Translations under genes and position numbers: made by a program
Shown here: in pieces, positions 52,201 through 62,938 of the stretch
Position numbering within the stretch: the first letter of the stretch is position 1
Layout of the letters: each line of letters opens with the position of its first letter
Source of the DNA: Hibiscus mutabilis
Taxonomy: Eukaryota; Streptophyta; Magnoliopsida; Malvales; Malvaceae
DNA: 64,000 nt
Assembly: GCA_019671005.1 (NCBI GenBank)
Contig: CM033726.1
Coordinates: 7,323,213-7,387,212, forward strand
Direction: 5' to 3'
The notes under the pieces: model-generated
The model's database searches: none
Told to the model about the DNA's origin: nothing
The model's input: only the letters and a program-made list of their open reading frames with translations

Positions 52201-53902
52201 CTATATTTCGGCCAATACAGGCGAAGGAACCATGGCTGCATCGGAGCCACTAATATCAATGTCCGCAGTACCAGTTACGGTTGGAGGATGTGAACTATAA
52301 GCAATTGCATCCGCCGCCATAATTGACACACTTGGATTTCTGGTAGCTTGTAGGACGTTAGGATCTATATTCTCTGTCATAGTGATAGCAGAGTGTCGTC
52401 TCTTATCTAGAGCCGAGGGGATTTTTGACTGAGATGGCTTATGGCCCTTGCCACTGGCAGATGTGCTAGACTTTGAAGAAGGAAGCTTGGTGATTGCGGA
52501 GGTTTGTTGCGGATTTTGAATTAGTTTCCGGATTAAAATAGATTTCTTGCTCATGCCCAGTTTAGGTCATGAAATCTTTCTTGATTTATTACTAGATGTG
52601 TTATTTGATGGTTCTGTAGCCAAAGCAGGAGATAACATCAGAGGAGTGGCATGGGGGTTCGATGTTGAGGGTTCAATAGGGGTCGTGAGTAAGGTTGGGG
52701 CCAAGGGGACGATAGGGGCTGGTAAAAGTGGCAGGGGTCACTGGTGTATCAGTAGTCATGGCATCGGCAGTAGTCTTAGTCTCCAAAATATCCAAGGTGG
52801 AATCAGGTTGCTCAAAAATAGGGTTAAAACGTGACTCGGAAAATTTGATCCCTCACGGCGCAGAAGAGGTATCTGTTTGCTTCTCTGTTTTTTTACGCAT
52901 GCGTCGCTTGCCCATCATCCATGGGCCGAAGGGTTCAGCATTGGCTGGAGAGTGCTCTGGGCAGGCATACGAGAATCACTATCGGTTTCTTCTGAAGCAG
53001 CTGCACGATTCTCCAAGTACGACTCCTTAGAGCGACCATATTTGCCATAAGCAAAACAAACTATTGGCAAAGATTCGTATTCAACAATTAAATTCTTCCA
53101 TTAATCTTCAATTTAGACACAAGAGGCTTCCCCAGGTCGATAGTGACAGCCATACAGATGAAGCATCCGCGGCGTCCACTTTCAGTTTGGTAATTAAGTT
53201 TTACAACGGATCCAAGACATTCTCCTATCTCAGTAATCAGACTCAGCTTGTAAAGGGTGACAGGCAGCCTTGGCAGCCGTACCCAGGCAGTAACTCTATT
53301 TGAGAAAGGTTTTGAGCTGGAGAAGTCTTTAGTCTATGGCTCCACTATCAGATAATGTCCGAATATTGTCCACGGTCTGCTTGCTAAAACTTTTAGATAA
53401 TCTTTTTGGGTTCGAAAAGTGGCAAGGTAGTAGTCATTCTCAATGTCCATAAGTTTAAAGACAGCAATGGCTTTTATAAATCATAGAGTCGGTTGTGCAA
53501 AGTTTGGTAGCCAATTCTCCAGCCTAAGAGCTTGATCACAGCTGTTAGATCAAAACTTTTGGCTACAAGTGCTTGGACTTTATCAGAGAAATCAATTGAG
53601 ATGAGGCCATCAACAATTCCTTTGATAACGTTCCCTTCCATGAATTCAATCTCATCTTCCTTAATGATCTCTTCTTCCACGATCATGGCAACAGAATCTC
53701 CATTCAGGAGAATATCCTGAAAGGACGGGACATGTGCACCAGGAGCCTTCGATTGGTTCGTTTCCATTGCCGAGATAGGTGGAGCGGAGGCATCACCGCC
53801 TCTCGAATTCGGTGGTTCTTCATTCTGCCTACGTGGCTTCTTAATGGTTCGATGATCGTCAGTGCCGTCTGGGAGAGAACGGAAAACCCTAGAGTCATTC
53901 AT
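52201..53902 (-). pseudogene. LINE-1 ORF1 (nucleic-acid-binding protein, broken)
   Basis: Starts at 53902 (MNDSRVFRSLPDGTDDHRT). The N-terminal segment FQDILLNGDSVAMIVEEEII then IKGIVDGLISIDFSDKVQAL and LTAVIKLLGWRIGYQTLHNR is the DUF4283-type domain common in plant LINE ORF1. Around 53300-53030 the minus strand continues with a decayed TRVTAWVRLPRLPVTLYKLS-like and zinc-finger-like region. The C-terminal 117 codons (52554-52201) are serine/proline-rich. Multiple breaks. Confidence 0.8.
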
Positions 53903-54686
53903 TTTAAAATTACTTTCGTATTATATTTTAGAGATTAGTTGTTTTTAACAATGATGAAAAGTAATGTAATGTTAAGATATGATTAACAGTTATTAACATA
54001 TAAGGAGATTGTTTTCAATCAGCCTGACTTAACGTCCTTTACAGATGAACGTGCTCATGTTCTCTAACGTTACTATGAAAGTAAGTGCATCATCCTGATT
54101 CGACACCACACAAATTACAATAATTATTGTTACATACGTATATTTTGTTTTTTGGACATGTTTTTTGTTTATTTTTATGGTAGTCTAATATTGTGTAGTT
54201 GTCATTACGGTGCACTTTTTGATAAGGAAAGGTCGACAATATGATATGATTAGATTTTTTGTGGTAGTTTGTCTATGCATTAAGAACGTTAACAAAATAA
54301 TCAGCAAGATTGATTTTCTAGATATTCACTCGTATATCAATATAACGTCTAGTTGAAAGAGACATTAAAATTTTTACGATTGTTGTTGGGTTTTCTATAG
54401 AAGATGAAGGACGTATTTAAGAAAGGTTTAATTTTTTTTATTTGCGCTTCTTTGGGTTACATGTTTTAATTTTCTTTCTTCAAGAGTTTTCTTGGTGGAC
54501 TTAATCTCAAAGTTCTTTTAAGATTTTAATATATTGTATTTATTGTACCTTTTTCGAATTTGTAATAAAATTCAATTTCCTACTCTTATAAAAAATGAGT
54601 ATCATAGCTATGATTTGAGTGCGTATTTTATTCTATGTTGATACTGTGTTGTTTACTTTTCTGCTTATAATTTCCTAACAAACTAT
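53903..54686. other. Non-coding AT-rich sequence right of LINE-1
   Basis: May include the LINE-1 5' untranslated region on its left side. The phrase ATCATAGCTATGATTTGAGT at 54602-54621 resembles ATCATAGCTATGATTCGAGT at 56026-56045, the right flank of the hAT-like element. No gene seen. Confidence 0.5.
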
Positions 54687-54694
54687 ATCATAGC
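54687..54694 (+). repeat. Target site duplication of the hAT-like element, left copy (ATCATAGC)
   Basis: Exact 8-base match to 56026-56033. Confidence 0.85.
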
Positions 54695-56025
54695 TAGTGG
54701 CGGATCCAGGAATATTTTTTAGGGTGGGCATAATTATATTAACATCATGTTTGAATTCGATTCATTTATTATTTAGTATGTTTGGGCTCGATTCTTTTAG
54801 TTTTCACATACATTTTTGTTTTGCGTTTGGGAAAATGTTCGTTTCGCGTTTGCGAACATAAATGATTAGGTGTAAATAAGTTAACAATGCTTATTTGCAA
54901 CCTTGTAAATAAGTTAACAATGCACTCATTAGTGAATTGGAAAACCCTGACTACATGGTGGATCCGCCACTATGGTTAAAACGTATATAATTTAAGGTTT
55001 GTTTAAAAAGCAGAAAACAATGTATTATGTTACAATTAACATAGATGAACATATATAACATATTATGGCGTGGACAATTTATGCAAACATTTACTTTCCC
55101 CCATGTCGTGGGGATTGAGTACAAACACGCATAACAAAAAGGAGGAAAACATACAATTCAAGCTAGCCATAAAAACACATTAATGAATCAGAAATCTCCA
55201 AATTACAATTTACAAAGCAATATGATATATATAAATATAGAAGTCTACTAAAAATTCGAAACAACTCAATTTGTGCATATAACCAATTTATATTCAATTA
55301 ATAAAAAACAAGAACAAAAATGAATGCCTTTGTTTAATTAATTTAGCGAAATTAGTATAAAGATTCATTAATTCATAAAGTCATATTTTTACTTATACTC
55401 TCAATTAATTTAATCTCTAACTCAAAATTTGAAGTTAGAAAAGGAAAAAGGTAAACATAAATTAACTAAATCTTTATTTACTTTATCCCTATTTGTATTG
55501 TTATAGTCGTAAGATAGAAAACAAAAGGTAGTGAACTCTTAAAATCTCATAAAAATTTAAATAATACTAATTGAAATATACTTCTATATATTGAATAAAA
55601 AAATATTTCAAAAAATAAAAAATTACATACCTAGACTTGAGAGTTAAACTTTGAAAACTGGGAATTTTGTGTTTGAGGGAGAAAAGGTGTCAAAAGTATG
55701 AGCAGAACTCGGATAATTTTTTTATGAGCTTCCATTTCTCTTGTAAGTGGTTATTATTTTTGGACTTTTATGTAGGTTATAAATGAACTTGGCTCAAATG
55801 AATTGTTTGTGAATTACTTATAGACATCTTTAGTCAATATTTCATAATAATTTATATGCGGATGAGGACAGATAAAAGTTTAGAGTGGACAAAAAAAAAT
55901 TCGTAAAATTTCAGGGTAAACACAAACAAAATTTCAGGGTGGGCACCATTAATAAAATAGATAACTAATAAAAGAAAATTTTGAATTTTAAGGTCCACCC
56001 TAAACATAGTGCGAATCCGCTAGTA
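54695..56025. mobile_element. Non-autonomous hAT-like DNA transposon (1331 bp)
   Basis: Left end TAGTGGCGGATCCAGG; right end reverse complement TACTAGCGGATTCGC, with a further matching TTTAGGGTGG stretch inside both ends. The perfect 8-bp duplication ATCATAGC and TAG-N-G-like termini fit the hAT superfamily. No transposase is encoded. A second inverted end at 54959-54972 pairs perfectly with the left end over 14 bases, so a smaller 278-bp element or a nested copy may be contained. Confidence 0.78.
54959..54972 (-). repeat. Internal inverted copy of the hAT-like terminus
   Basis: TGGATCCGCCACTA is the exact reverse complement of the left terminus TAGTGGCGGATCCA at 54695-54708. No 8-bp duplication of ATCATAGC follows it. 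Confidence 0.8.
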
Positions 56026-56033
56026 ATCATAGC
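56026..56033 (+). repeat. Target site duplication of the hAT-like element, right copy (ATCATAGC)
   Basis: See 54687-54694. Confidence 0.85.
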
Positions 56034-57737
56034 TATGATTCGAGTTGTTGAGTTTAAAAAAATTGCTGTATATTTTGTTTGCGGTATTGAAGACATGCAA
56101 AATAAGTTTTATTGTAATGAGTTTTAAGTTACGTAAGATTGTAAGCCCGGCTAAGAGCAAGAGCAACTAGAGCACCTGTTTAGAGCCCCCACTCCCATGG
56201 GCCTCAAAATGTGCGTTTGACAAACAGTTACAAATTATGTAAAATGTGTGAAGGAACAATTATTGTACAATAATAAATGGGTTGCCTAAAACGATTGTTC
56301 CCATCTTTTTAACTTATAACAGGAAACTTGCTTGTAAACAAATGATATCATATTGGAAATGGAAAAGACTTAAAATAAATAAATAAACAGTAATATAATG
56401 TAAGATTGGCCTTTAGAAAAATTAAATTCCAAGACATTCCATTTCTATTTAATATGTATTAATTAAATATTTAAAAAAATATTCAGAGTAATTGTCTTAA
56501 AATAGTATATCCACAAGCGGTCCAAAAACTTTTTTTTCAAACTTTTTTTTTCAAACTTGAGTTGTCGTTATCTCTGATATACTTGTTGCGAACCAACATC
56601 TCACTCTTAATTCTCAAAGAACTAAATCAATCTCCTTTACTTGAATTATTTGGATAGAAAAGAATAGTATTATAAGAGTTTAATCGTGTTCTTATGATTA
56701 ATTAATAAAATTTTAAATTAATAATTTAAGCATATGAAATATATTTTCATTTCATAAAGGCCTATTTTGACTTTTTGTTCAGGGCCCTGAAATTTCCGAG
56801 ACGCCTTGCGTGAGAGTAATTTTCAATTGATTTGGTTTACTTAAGAATTGAAATTGTTGAATACTTCATCAAGACCAATGTCCGAATAAAATTTATGTCA
56901 AGGGGAGTGACTCAAATTCTAATTGGTAATTAAGTTGAGATTTTGGTTGTCTTAGTTTCCAGCAATGTTTGCACTTGCTAAAGCTAGCATGTTGGCCTTT
57001 TTGAATTCTCATTTATCTTGGGCCATATTTTTTTGTTTACTGGATTTCCTTTGCCTTGCTAAAGAACAGCCACATGAACCTCCGGTCTTCTCTGACAGGA
57101 AACAGTCTGCAAGCTATGTGTGTCTCTGTGTGTATACGTATATAAAGAGTACCGGCATTCATGTATCTTGCAAGAAATAAAACAAGGGGAAAAGATTAAT
57201 CATGCCTGCGACCTCAAGTTCGATGCATTGCGTAAGAATAAGATGGTCAAGAAAACCGTGGCTAGAAGGAATTGGACTAAAAGAGGATAAGGTTAAAAAA
57301 AGAAAGAAATCCAATGGGAAATTACTAATTAAATTAAGCTATTGAAGTATCATGTGCTTCTGAGGATCTTGTCACTGAAATGTGTGCATTGATTCCTCCC
57401 TCGCATGGCAGAAAGCCCATCTCTCCACATGTATGCCTGACTGATCTAAGCATACACCAAATAATTTAGTTATTGTTTGCAGAGTTAAAACTATACCATT
57501 AATGGAGGGTTCATAGAACAGTTTTAAAACTTGTGATCATCGTCTACTCCATATAAGGGCCAACAGAACGCAAAAGATTAGTTATTGGACTCGATCCAAT
57601 GGATATCTTGAACCCCCCTCCCAAAAAAAAAAAGAACTTGCACGTTGCTACTCTCCCATGATGCACCATTTCATGCTTTCGGATCACACAGCATGGATGC
57701 ATACCGAAACAAGCAAGCAAGGTATCTGCTAAAAACT
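56034..57737. other. Non-coding low-copy-looking sequence upstream of the 99-codon gene
   Basis: No convincing gene or repeat. A 71-codon frame at 56965-57180 has no recognisable features apart from a hydrophobic stretch (LSWAIFFCLLDFLCL) and is probably chance. Contains a C7/A12-type homopolymer junction near 57616-57635. Likely promoter region for the gene at 57809. Confidence 0.45.
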
Positions 57738-57808
57738 TATAATATATACATTTTGTCTATATTAAATGCTTAAGATCCATTAAGGAACTACCTGATAGAG
57801 GGAAGAGA

Positions 57809-58108
57809 ATGGAAGAATCTGGTGCAGAGTTCTCAGGGTTCCAGATTGGTGTTCAAAAAGATGAACGGGTATTCAGAAGGCCATTTAGCAGGCTTCAAAG
57901 GCGCGCCCCTCGTCCTTTGCAGATTAAGCCTAATGCAGATCGCAAGGCTTCATCATCAGCACCAGCAGAAGCAACAACAACAACATCTTCCACTTCATTT
58001 AGTTCATTCTATCAAAGTAAAGATCCCATTCCTCTACTATCGCCTCTCGTTTTGCCTTCTTTGCTCGAATCATCTTATCTACATCAAGAAGGAAATGCTG
58101 CAAACTAA
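57809..58108 (+). CDS. Small plant protein of unknown function (99 codons)
   Basis: Complete frame with ATG in context GAGAATGGAAG and TAA stop. The protein is basic in its first half (VFRRPFSRLQRRAPRPLQIK), then serine/threonine-rich, ending with a hydrophobic PIPLLSPLVLPSLLES stretch. This layout (a short basic motif, a Ser/Thr linker and an IPLLSPL motif) is what I recall from small uncharacterised plant proteins, but I cannot name a family. No signal peptide or transmembrane segment is clear. An AT-rich TATA-like TTATAATATATA lies about 60 bases upstream (57738-57749). It converges on UREF, 383 bases away. Codon pattern and lack of damage support a real gene. Confidence 0.65.
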   Translation: MEESGAEFSGFQIGVQKDERVFRRPFSRLQRRAPRPLQIKPNADRKASSSAPAEATTTTSSTSFSSFYQSKDPIPLLSPLVLPSLLESSYLHQEGNAAN

Positions 58109-58491
58109 ATCTCATCAGTCATCTCTGTGAAATGTACACGGTTTTCTTGTTTTGAATCAGTACCATGTTATTGATCCTATTTTCCTATGTTGTTCACATT
58201 GGATTGTCATTCCTATATATCATTTTCTGCTATACTTCTGTTAAAACCGATGTACGCAGCAGCATTTGGACATTTAATTGATTTCAATGGCTATGCACCC
58301 ATCAGGAAACAGCCTATATATGTTAATGAGTCACTAAATTGCAGGAACATTAATCCAACAGATGATTAAATTTAATGTTAAACGATGTTCTTGTTGTTTG
58401 TTGATCGAGTTGAAGATCCACATACCATTCCATAAACAGCTGCTCAATTTTTATTTCACAAGTTCAAAACTTTACACCCAAAGGTACAAAC
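58109..58491. other. Convergent intergenic region between the 99-codon gene and UREF
   Basis: Should hold both 3' untranslated regions. AT-rich; no further gene. A 60-codon frame at 58187-58369 lacks support. Confidence 0.5.
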
Positions 58492-59229
58492 TTAAGAACA
58501 GAACAACCTGGAAAACAAGTAGCCATGACAACCCTGAATAGTATCAAGCAAAGGAGTGGTTTGGCTAGCATCCTCAACCGGACGGTCCATCCATTTCTCG
58601 AACATATCTTCAGCAAGAGGAGCAATCCGGTGCTGCAACACAGCAGCACCCATAGGTCCGACCAAATTCAGCCTTGTCGCAGCCGAAATGACATCCCTCA
58701 TAGTCATAAACAAGTAAGCTCTTTGACTGGTTCCACTGTCCATCCCCAAAAGTCCACAAATGAGCCCAAAGACCGGAGCATGGTGGAAAGAAACAACACC
58801 GGGAGAGGCGACGGAAACATCCCTCATGGATTTAAGTGAAGGCAGTTCGGTGAAAACAGAGGCGGCCACTCGCATGAGTGAAGATCCTTGTGAAGCCGAT
58901 GCCTTTCGACCCACTTCGTTGGTTAGAGTCGCATCCAGGATCCTGTCGGCTTCCTGCCAGTTCTCTAAAGTGGGGTTCATGGCTGTGGAGTAAACGAAAG
59001 GGAGGAGCAAACTGCCGGTGTTGCCTAACAAATGGACGGTGAAAGTTGTGAGATCATCGGGGGTTGAGACGAAACGTGCCTGAATTGCTGCCTCGAGACC
59101 GAAAGAATGAGCGAAGCCTCCTGTAGGAAGAATAGAATCCAGGAGTTGCCATTGGCTCCACTGCAAAGTAGACTCCATAGCTACATCTTTCTTTATTTCT
59201 TTCTCTGTTTTAACCAAATCTTGCTCCAT
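58492..59229 (-). CDS. UREF: Urease accessory protein F (UREF)
   Basis: Cytosolic chaperone that, with UreD and UreG, helps insert nickel into apo-urease. 245 codons, close to plant UREF length, in one exon. Start chosen at the ATG at 59229 (MEQDLVKTEKEIKKDVAM); an in-frame ATG at 59304 would add 25 lysine/arginine-rich residues and is less likely. Hallmarks: WSQWQLLDSILPTGGFAHSF then GLEAAIQA, RILDATLTNEVGRKASASQG, SFHHAPVFGLICGLLGMDSG, LFMTMRDVISAATRLNLVGP, and a C-terminal TTPLLDTIQGCHGYLFSRLF. The frame is undamaged, so it is probably functional. Neighbours are transposon debris; no urease partner gene is in the window. Confidence 0.95.
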   Translation of the reverse strand: MEQDLVKTEKEIKKDVAMESTLQWSQWQLLDSILPTGGFAHSFGLEAAIQARFVSTPDDLTTFTVHLLGNTGSLLLPFVYSTAMNPTLENWQEADRILDATLTNEVGRKASASQGSSLMRVAASVFTELPSLKSMRDVSVASPGVVSFHHAPVFGLICGLLGMDSGTSQRAYLFMTMRDVISAATRLNLVGPMGAAVLQHRIAPLAEDMFEKWMDRPVEDASQTTPLLDTIQGCHGYLFSRLFCS

Positions 59230-59506
59230 AGGAAACACGGTTAGCAATATCAATCTATCTTCTCTTCTTTGGGACTTTTGGGATCCTTTTGGCTTTTTTT
59301 TCATAAAGAAAAGGGTATTGGGAAAAAAACTAAAGGGTAAATTTACAGTTAGGTCACCATATTTTAAAAATTATATTCAAATAATGTGCAATATAAATTT
59401 AGTTGTTTTTTTTCTTTTATTTTTTTCTTTTTTCCTCTCTTTTTTTCGAACTTAAACTCTACATCTTCTCTTTGAAAGACAACCCAAAAATTGGATAAAG
59501 ATCATT

Positions 59507-59514
59507 GTCAATGC
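59507..59514 (+). repeat. Imperfect target duplication, left copy (GTCAATGC)
   Basis: Six of eight bases match ATCAATGG at 59752-59759. Confidence 0.45.
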
Positions 59515-59751
59515 CAGTGATGGAGCCTCATATAAATTTAGGGTCAATTGATTCATTTGTTTGTTAGAATATAAAATTTTCAAATTGCTCTTTTTAAAGA
59601 GTTAATATATATTTTTTATAAAAAATAATAAAATTGATTATACTTGATTTGTTAGAGTATAAGGCTAAGAATATTTATTGTAATGATATAAAAATTATGT
59701 ACCTTATACTCTATTTTAACTTAAATTATGAAAATTCTATTTTCGCCACTG
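59515..59751. mobile_element. Small hAT-like inverted-repeat element (237 bp)
   Basis: Left end CAGTGATGGAGCC; right end reverse complement CAGTGGCGAAAAT. Short, AT-rich, non-coding, flanked by an 8-base near-duplication. The CAGTG-type ends fit hAT miniature elements, but the short terminal repeats make this tentative. Confidence 0.5.
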
Positions 59752-59759
59752 ATCAATGG

Positions 59760-60281
59760 CGCCGTGTCTAAGGACAAATTTATTAAGGGTCATGGTGGGT
59801 CACGTGACCCACAATTAATTTTTTGACTAAACTATCACGGAGGTCACTCAATTATGAGTAAGGTTATATTAGACTCTCAGTTTTAAAAAATAATATTTGA
59901 GTCACTCAAAAATGAATAAGGTTACATTTGAGTCACTCAATTACGGATAAGGTTACATTTGAGTCATCATTCATATTTTAAAAAATTACATTTGAGTCAA
60001 TCCTCAAATGCTCGAATTTTGTATAACCTTTGTCATTAAAATTCGGAATAACTTTCACGATACTACACTTATCTCTTTAAAATATTCTATTTGACAAGAA
60101 AAAATGATTGATTCCGAATTTCTCTACTCATTCCTCTGTCAATTCAACTTTCTTGTCATTTTTACCAATTAGAGATTGTTATTATTTTTTTCTAATTCTT
60201 TTTTCAAGTAAGAAGATTTATGTAACAAAATGATTTTCTTGATGATATTTAGTCTGTTGTAGTTAAATTGATTGTCTAAAA
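59760..60281. repeat. Region of GAGTCACTCAA / AAGGTTACATTTGAGTCA repeats
   Basis: Between about 59835 and 60005 the phrase TGAGTCACTCAA(T/A)(T/A)A(C/T)G(G/A)ATAAGGTTACATT recurs two to three times, with further partial copies of TTTGAGTCA. It may be part of a small element. The rest is non-coding AT-rich DNA. Confidence 0.55.
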
Positions 60282-60736
60282 AGTAAGGCTGTAAACGAAA
60301 CGAACGAACACGAACAAAGGTATGTTCATGTTCGTTTGTTTAATTTTAACCGAACTAATGAACAAAGACGAACAACTAAACAAATATAATTTCTTGTTCG
60401 TGTTTGTTTGTTAAAATAACAAACGAACAAAAACAAACATTGAGTATTGTTTAATTTTTTTATTTCATATTTTTAATATAATTTTTAAATTTTTAATATG
60501 ATATTTTTGTTATAAAAATAATAAATATAAACAAACATGTGAATAAATTTAATTAAACATAAACGAACGAATATCGTTCACGAACATAAATAAACGAATA
60601 AGCCTTTTGTTCGTGTTCGTTCATTTAGTTAAACGAATACAAATTTTGTTTTTGTTCGTTCGTTTAATAAATAAACGAACTTCTCGCCGAACGGTTCACA
60701 AACAGTTCGCTGAACGTTTAATTCCTTTACAACCTT
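60282..60736. mobile_element. Inverted-repeat element filled with GTTCGTTCG/CGAACGAAC words
   Basis: Ends are inverted: AGTAAGGCTGTAAACGAA at the left and the reverse complement AGTAAGGTTGTAAAGGAA at the right. The interior has CGAAC/GTTCG words in both orientations around an AT-rich centre (60450-60530), so the whole could fold on itself. No coding content. The outermost AAGTAAGG/CCTTACTT may include the target site. Confidence 0.65.
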
Positions 60737-60741
60737 ACTTA

Positions 60742-61480
60742 AAAGATTCAAAGCCTTTACTCTCTAAATAAGATAAATAGATCAACTACAAAATTTAAAT
60801 TCCTGAATCCGCCTTTAGCCTTGTCGACCATTGGTACTTGGTAGTCTTCCTCGTTGGCTAGTGAATCCTAAGTTTCACTATAAATATTGACATCAACCAC
60901 CTTATTTGATTCATCGTATTAGATTTTTAAGAATTTCTCTAAAAAATCACAGAATGTTTCCAAAACTTTTGAAGTTAAACCTTACGTCGTTTACCATTAC
61001 ATAATCTCCGTCTCAGGATATGTTATTCCCCTCATTAATAACATCTTCTTCACGGTTCTTACCTTCCCTGCATGAATCAAGGTTTGGGTGTCTCTTTTGC
61101 TGCTGCCAACTCATGCCTTTGATGACACTCCTGCCCCCGCTTTGACACGTCAAAGGCCAGCACTGCACCATGCAATATTGCAATTCCCATCTTAATTTAT
61201 TAAATATTCTGCTGGTCTTCAGCCGATGAAAATGAGTATCCAGCTGGAACCATCATTCTAAATTTTCATGCATGACGGTAAAGATGGAACAAGAAAATTT
61301 AATTAAGATATCATAATTTAAAATTTTTATAAAGATTTTTTTAATAGGTAAGAACAAACAATAAATATAACTTTTTTAAAGATTGTTAATTTTTTTAAAA
61401 ATGTCAATATTCATTTAAAGTTTATATTAATTTTATTTTTAATATTATTTTATGTTAAATTTATAAAGGAAATTTTTTCT
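60742..61480. other. Non-coding sequence
   Basis: No gene or clear repeat seen. AT-rich from 61270. Confidence 0.45.
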
Positions 61481-61494
61481 TAAATTTTTTTTGG

Positions 61495-61540
61495 GTGTTA
61501 TATGACACCCATACTAAAAGTGGCTCCGCCCATGTATGGT
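61495..61540. repeat. Possible transposon terminus
   Basis: GGGTGTTATATGACACCCAT is followed by ACTAAAAGTGGCTCCGCCC, resembling the GGTGGGC...GCGGATCC-type ends of the hAT-like elements nearby. No partner end was found, so the element is undefined. The first 20 bases contain a small hairpin (GGGTGT/ACACCC). Confidence 0.4.
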
Positions 61541-62006
61541 AGAACAAGTGTCATCACTTAAACAAACCAGCTGCAACCCTCCTATTAACTAAATCAATTG
61601 AAATTTAATCTCTATTAATAGCCAATATTCGGTGCAGGGACAGAGTGAATATTGAATATTAGGAGTCAGAATATTAATTTTTAAAAATATAATATATTAT
61701 TATGTATTTAAACTTAAAATTTAAAAGTTAATATCTAATTTGTCTAATATATAAATTTATAAAGACTTAAATTATTATTAGACCAAAAAATTAAAAAATA
61801 TATCTCATTTTTAGTTCAGATTCTATTTAATTAAATATTTAATAAATTTATATATTTTATATTTAAACATTTATTTTTATATAAATTAAAATACTATTAA
61901 ATCAAAATATATTAAATATATAAAATTTTCAACGGAATTCCGTCCTTTGAGCCCAACAGAGCCGCGTCTCTAATTCGGTGGACTTGAACAATTCCAAACA
62001 GCCAAG
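61541..62006. other. Non-coding AT-rich sequence
   Basis: Very AT-rich between 61640 and 61930, many TTAAA/TATTTA words. No gene seen. Confidence 0.5.
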
Positions 62007-62938
62007 TTTTTTTTTCTCGAAAGAATAGATATTATCACGTGCCTCGTTAAAAAATTTCTATAACCTTAATAGAGGAAAAAGAGTGCACATGATAGTACAA
62101 ATTACATCAAAACCGACCAGGGTAACAATCCAACATTAAAACAACCGCCCGAGCTTGCCCCGACATCCCTATCTACCGTGTTCGCCCTAACTACACCTAT
62201 CCAACTCCACCAAGGCTGTAACATCCATCGGAGGAGAATGAAAATATTCCCCGCCTAAGCTCCCAACCAAACCCTTCTTTGCAAGCTTATCCGCCACCAC
62301 ATTGCAACCCCGACGTACATGGCGAAATTCCACTTCCCAACTTCGTTCCCGCAACCTACATATATGCACAATAATCGACAACCCACTGCTCCCTTGCTTC
62401 CAACGGGATACTAACTGAATCGCATCTTGGCTATCACTCTCTACCTCAACCTTCCGAACACCAAGCTCCCCAGCCATAACAAACCCATCATAGATCGCTC
62501 AAAGCTCAGCCTCAACTATGGTTCCAATGCCAATGAGCCTTGCGAAGCCCCTTCGCCAACTCCCAATATGATCTCGAATCATTCCCCTACATGCAATAAT
62601 CCTATCAGACGCTCTTCGCGACCCATTCACATTGAGTTTTACCCACTCTGCCACCGGACATTCCCACCGCTGAGCATACCCAATCGGAATCCTCGTATTC
62701 TCCTCACCCACTGGTTTAACAATCGCTTTGACCGTCATATCTCGTAACCACCTACTTCGTTCAATCACCAATAGATGTCCTTCCTGCTCCGAATCAAAAA
62801 CCATCATATTGTGTTGTCGCCAAATATTCCAAATAACAGCCCCAAACATCAAGTCCCAATTCTCCGCATCCCGCACAAAAACCTCAGGCTTAGAAAGATT
62901 AGTCACCACCCACTCTATGAATTACATATTCATGAATG
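62007..62938 (-). mobile_element. LINE-2, 3' end fragment
   Basis: On the minus strand: end of ORF2, about 170 bases of 3' untranslated sequence and a poly(A) tail (nine T on the plus strand, 62007-62015). It is cut on its right by the LTR of element G at 62939. Confidence 0.8.
62187..62909 (-). pseudogene. LINE-2 ORF2 C-terminal RNase H region
   Basis: Reading 62909 to 62187 on the minus strand: LMFGAVIWNIWRQHNMMVFD (the usual stretch just after the zinc-binding region), RWECPVAEWVKLNVNGSRRA (start of the RNase H-like domain, N where D is usual), a stop near 62499, then VRKVEVESDSQDAIQLVSRW (catalytic D of the E-S-D motif) and VEFRHVRRGCNVVADKLAKK, the final conserved motif with R-x-x-N-x-x-A-D. 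Only one stop is seen, so this LINE is younger than LINE-1. Confidence 0.88.

Noticed and set aside
56965..57180. 71-codon frame with a hydrophobic stretch
   Set aside because: No recognisable domain or conserved ending. A frame of this length is expected by chance in this sequence.
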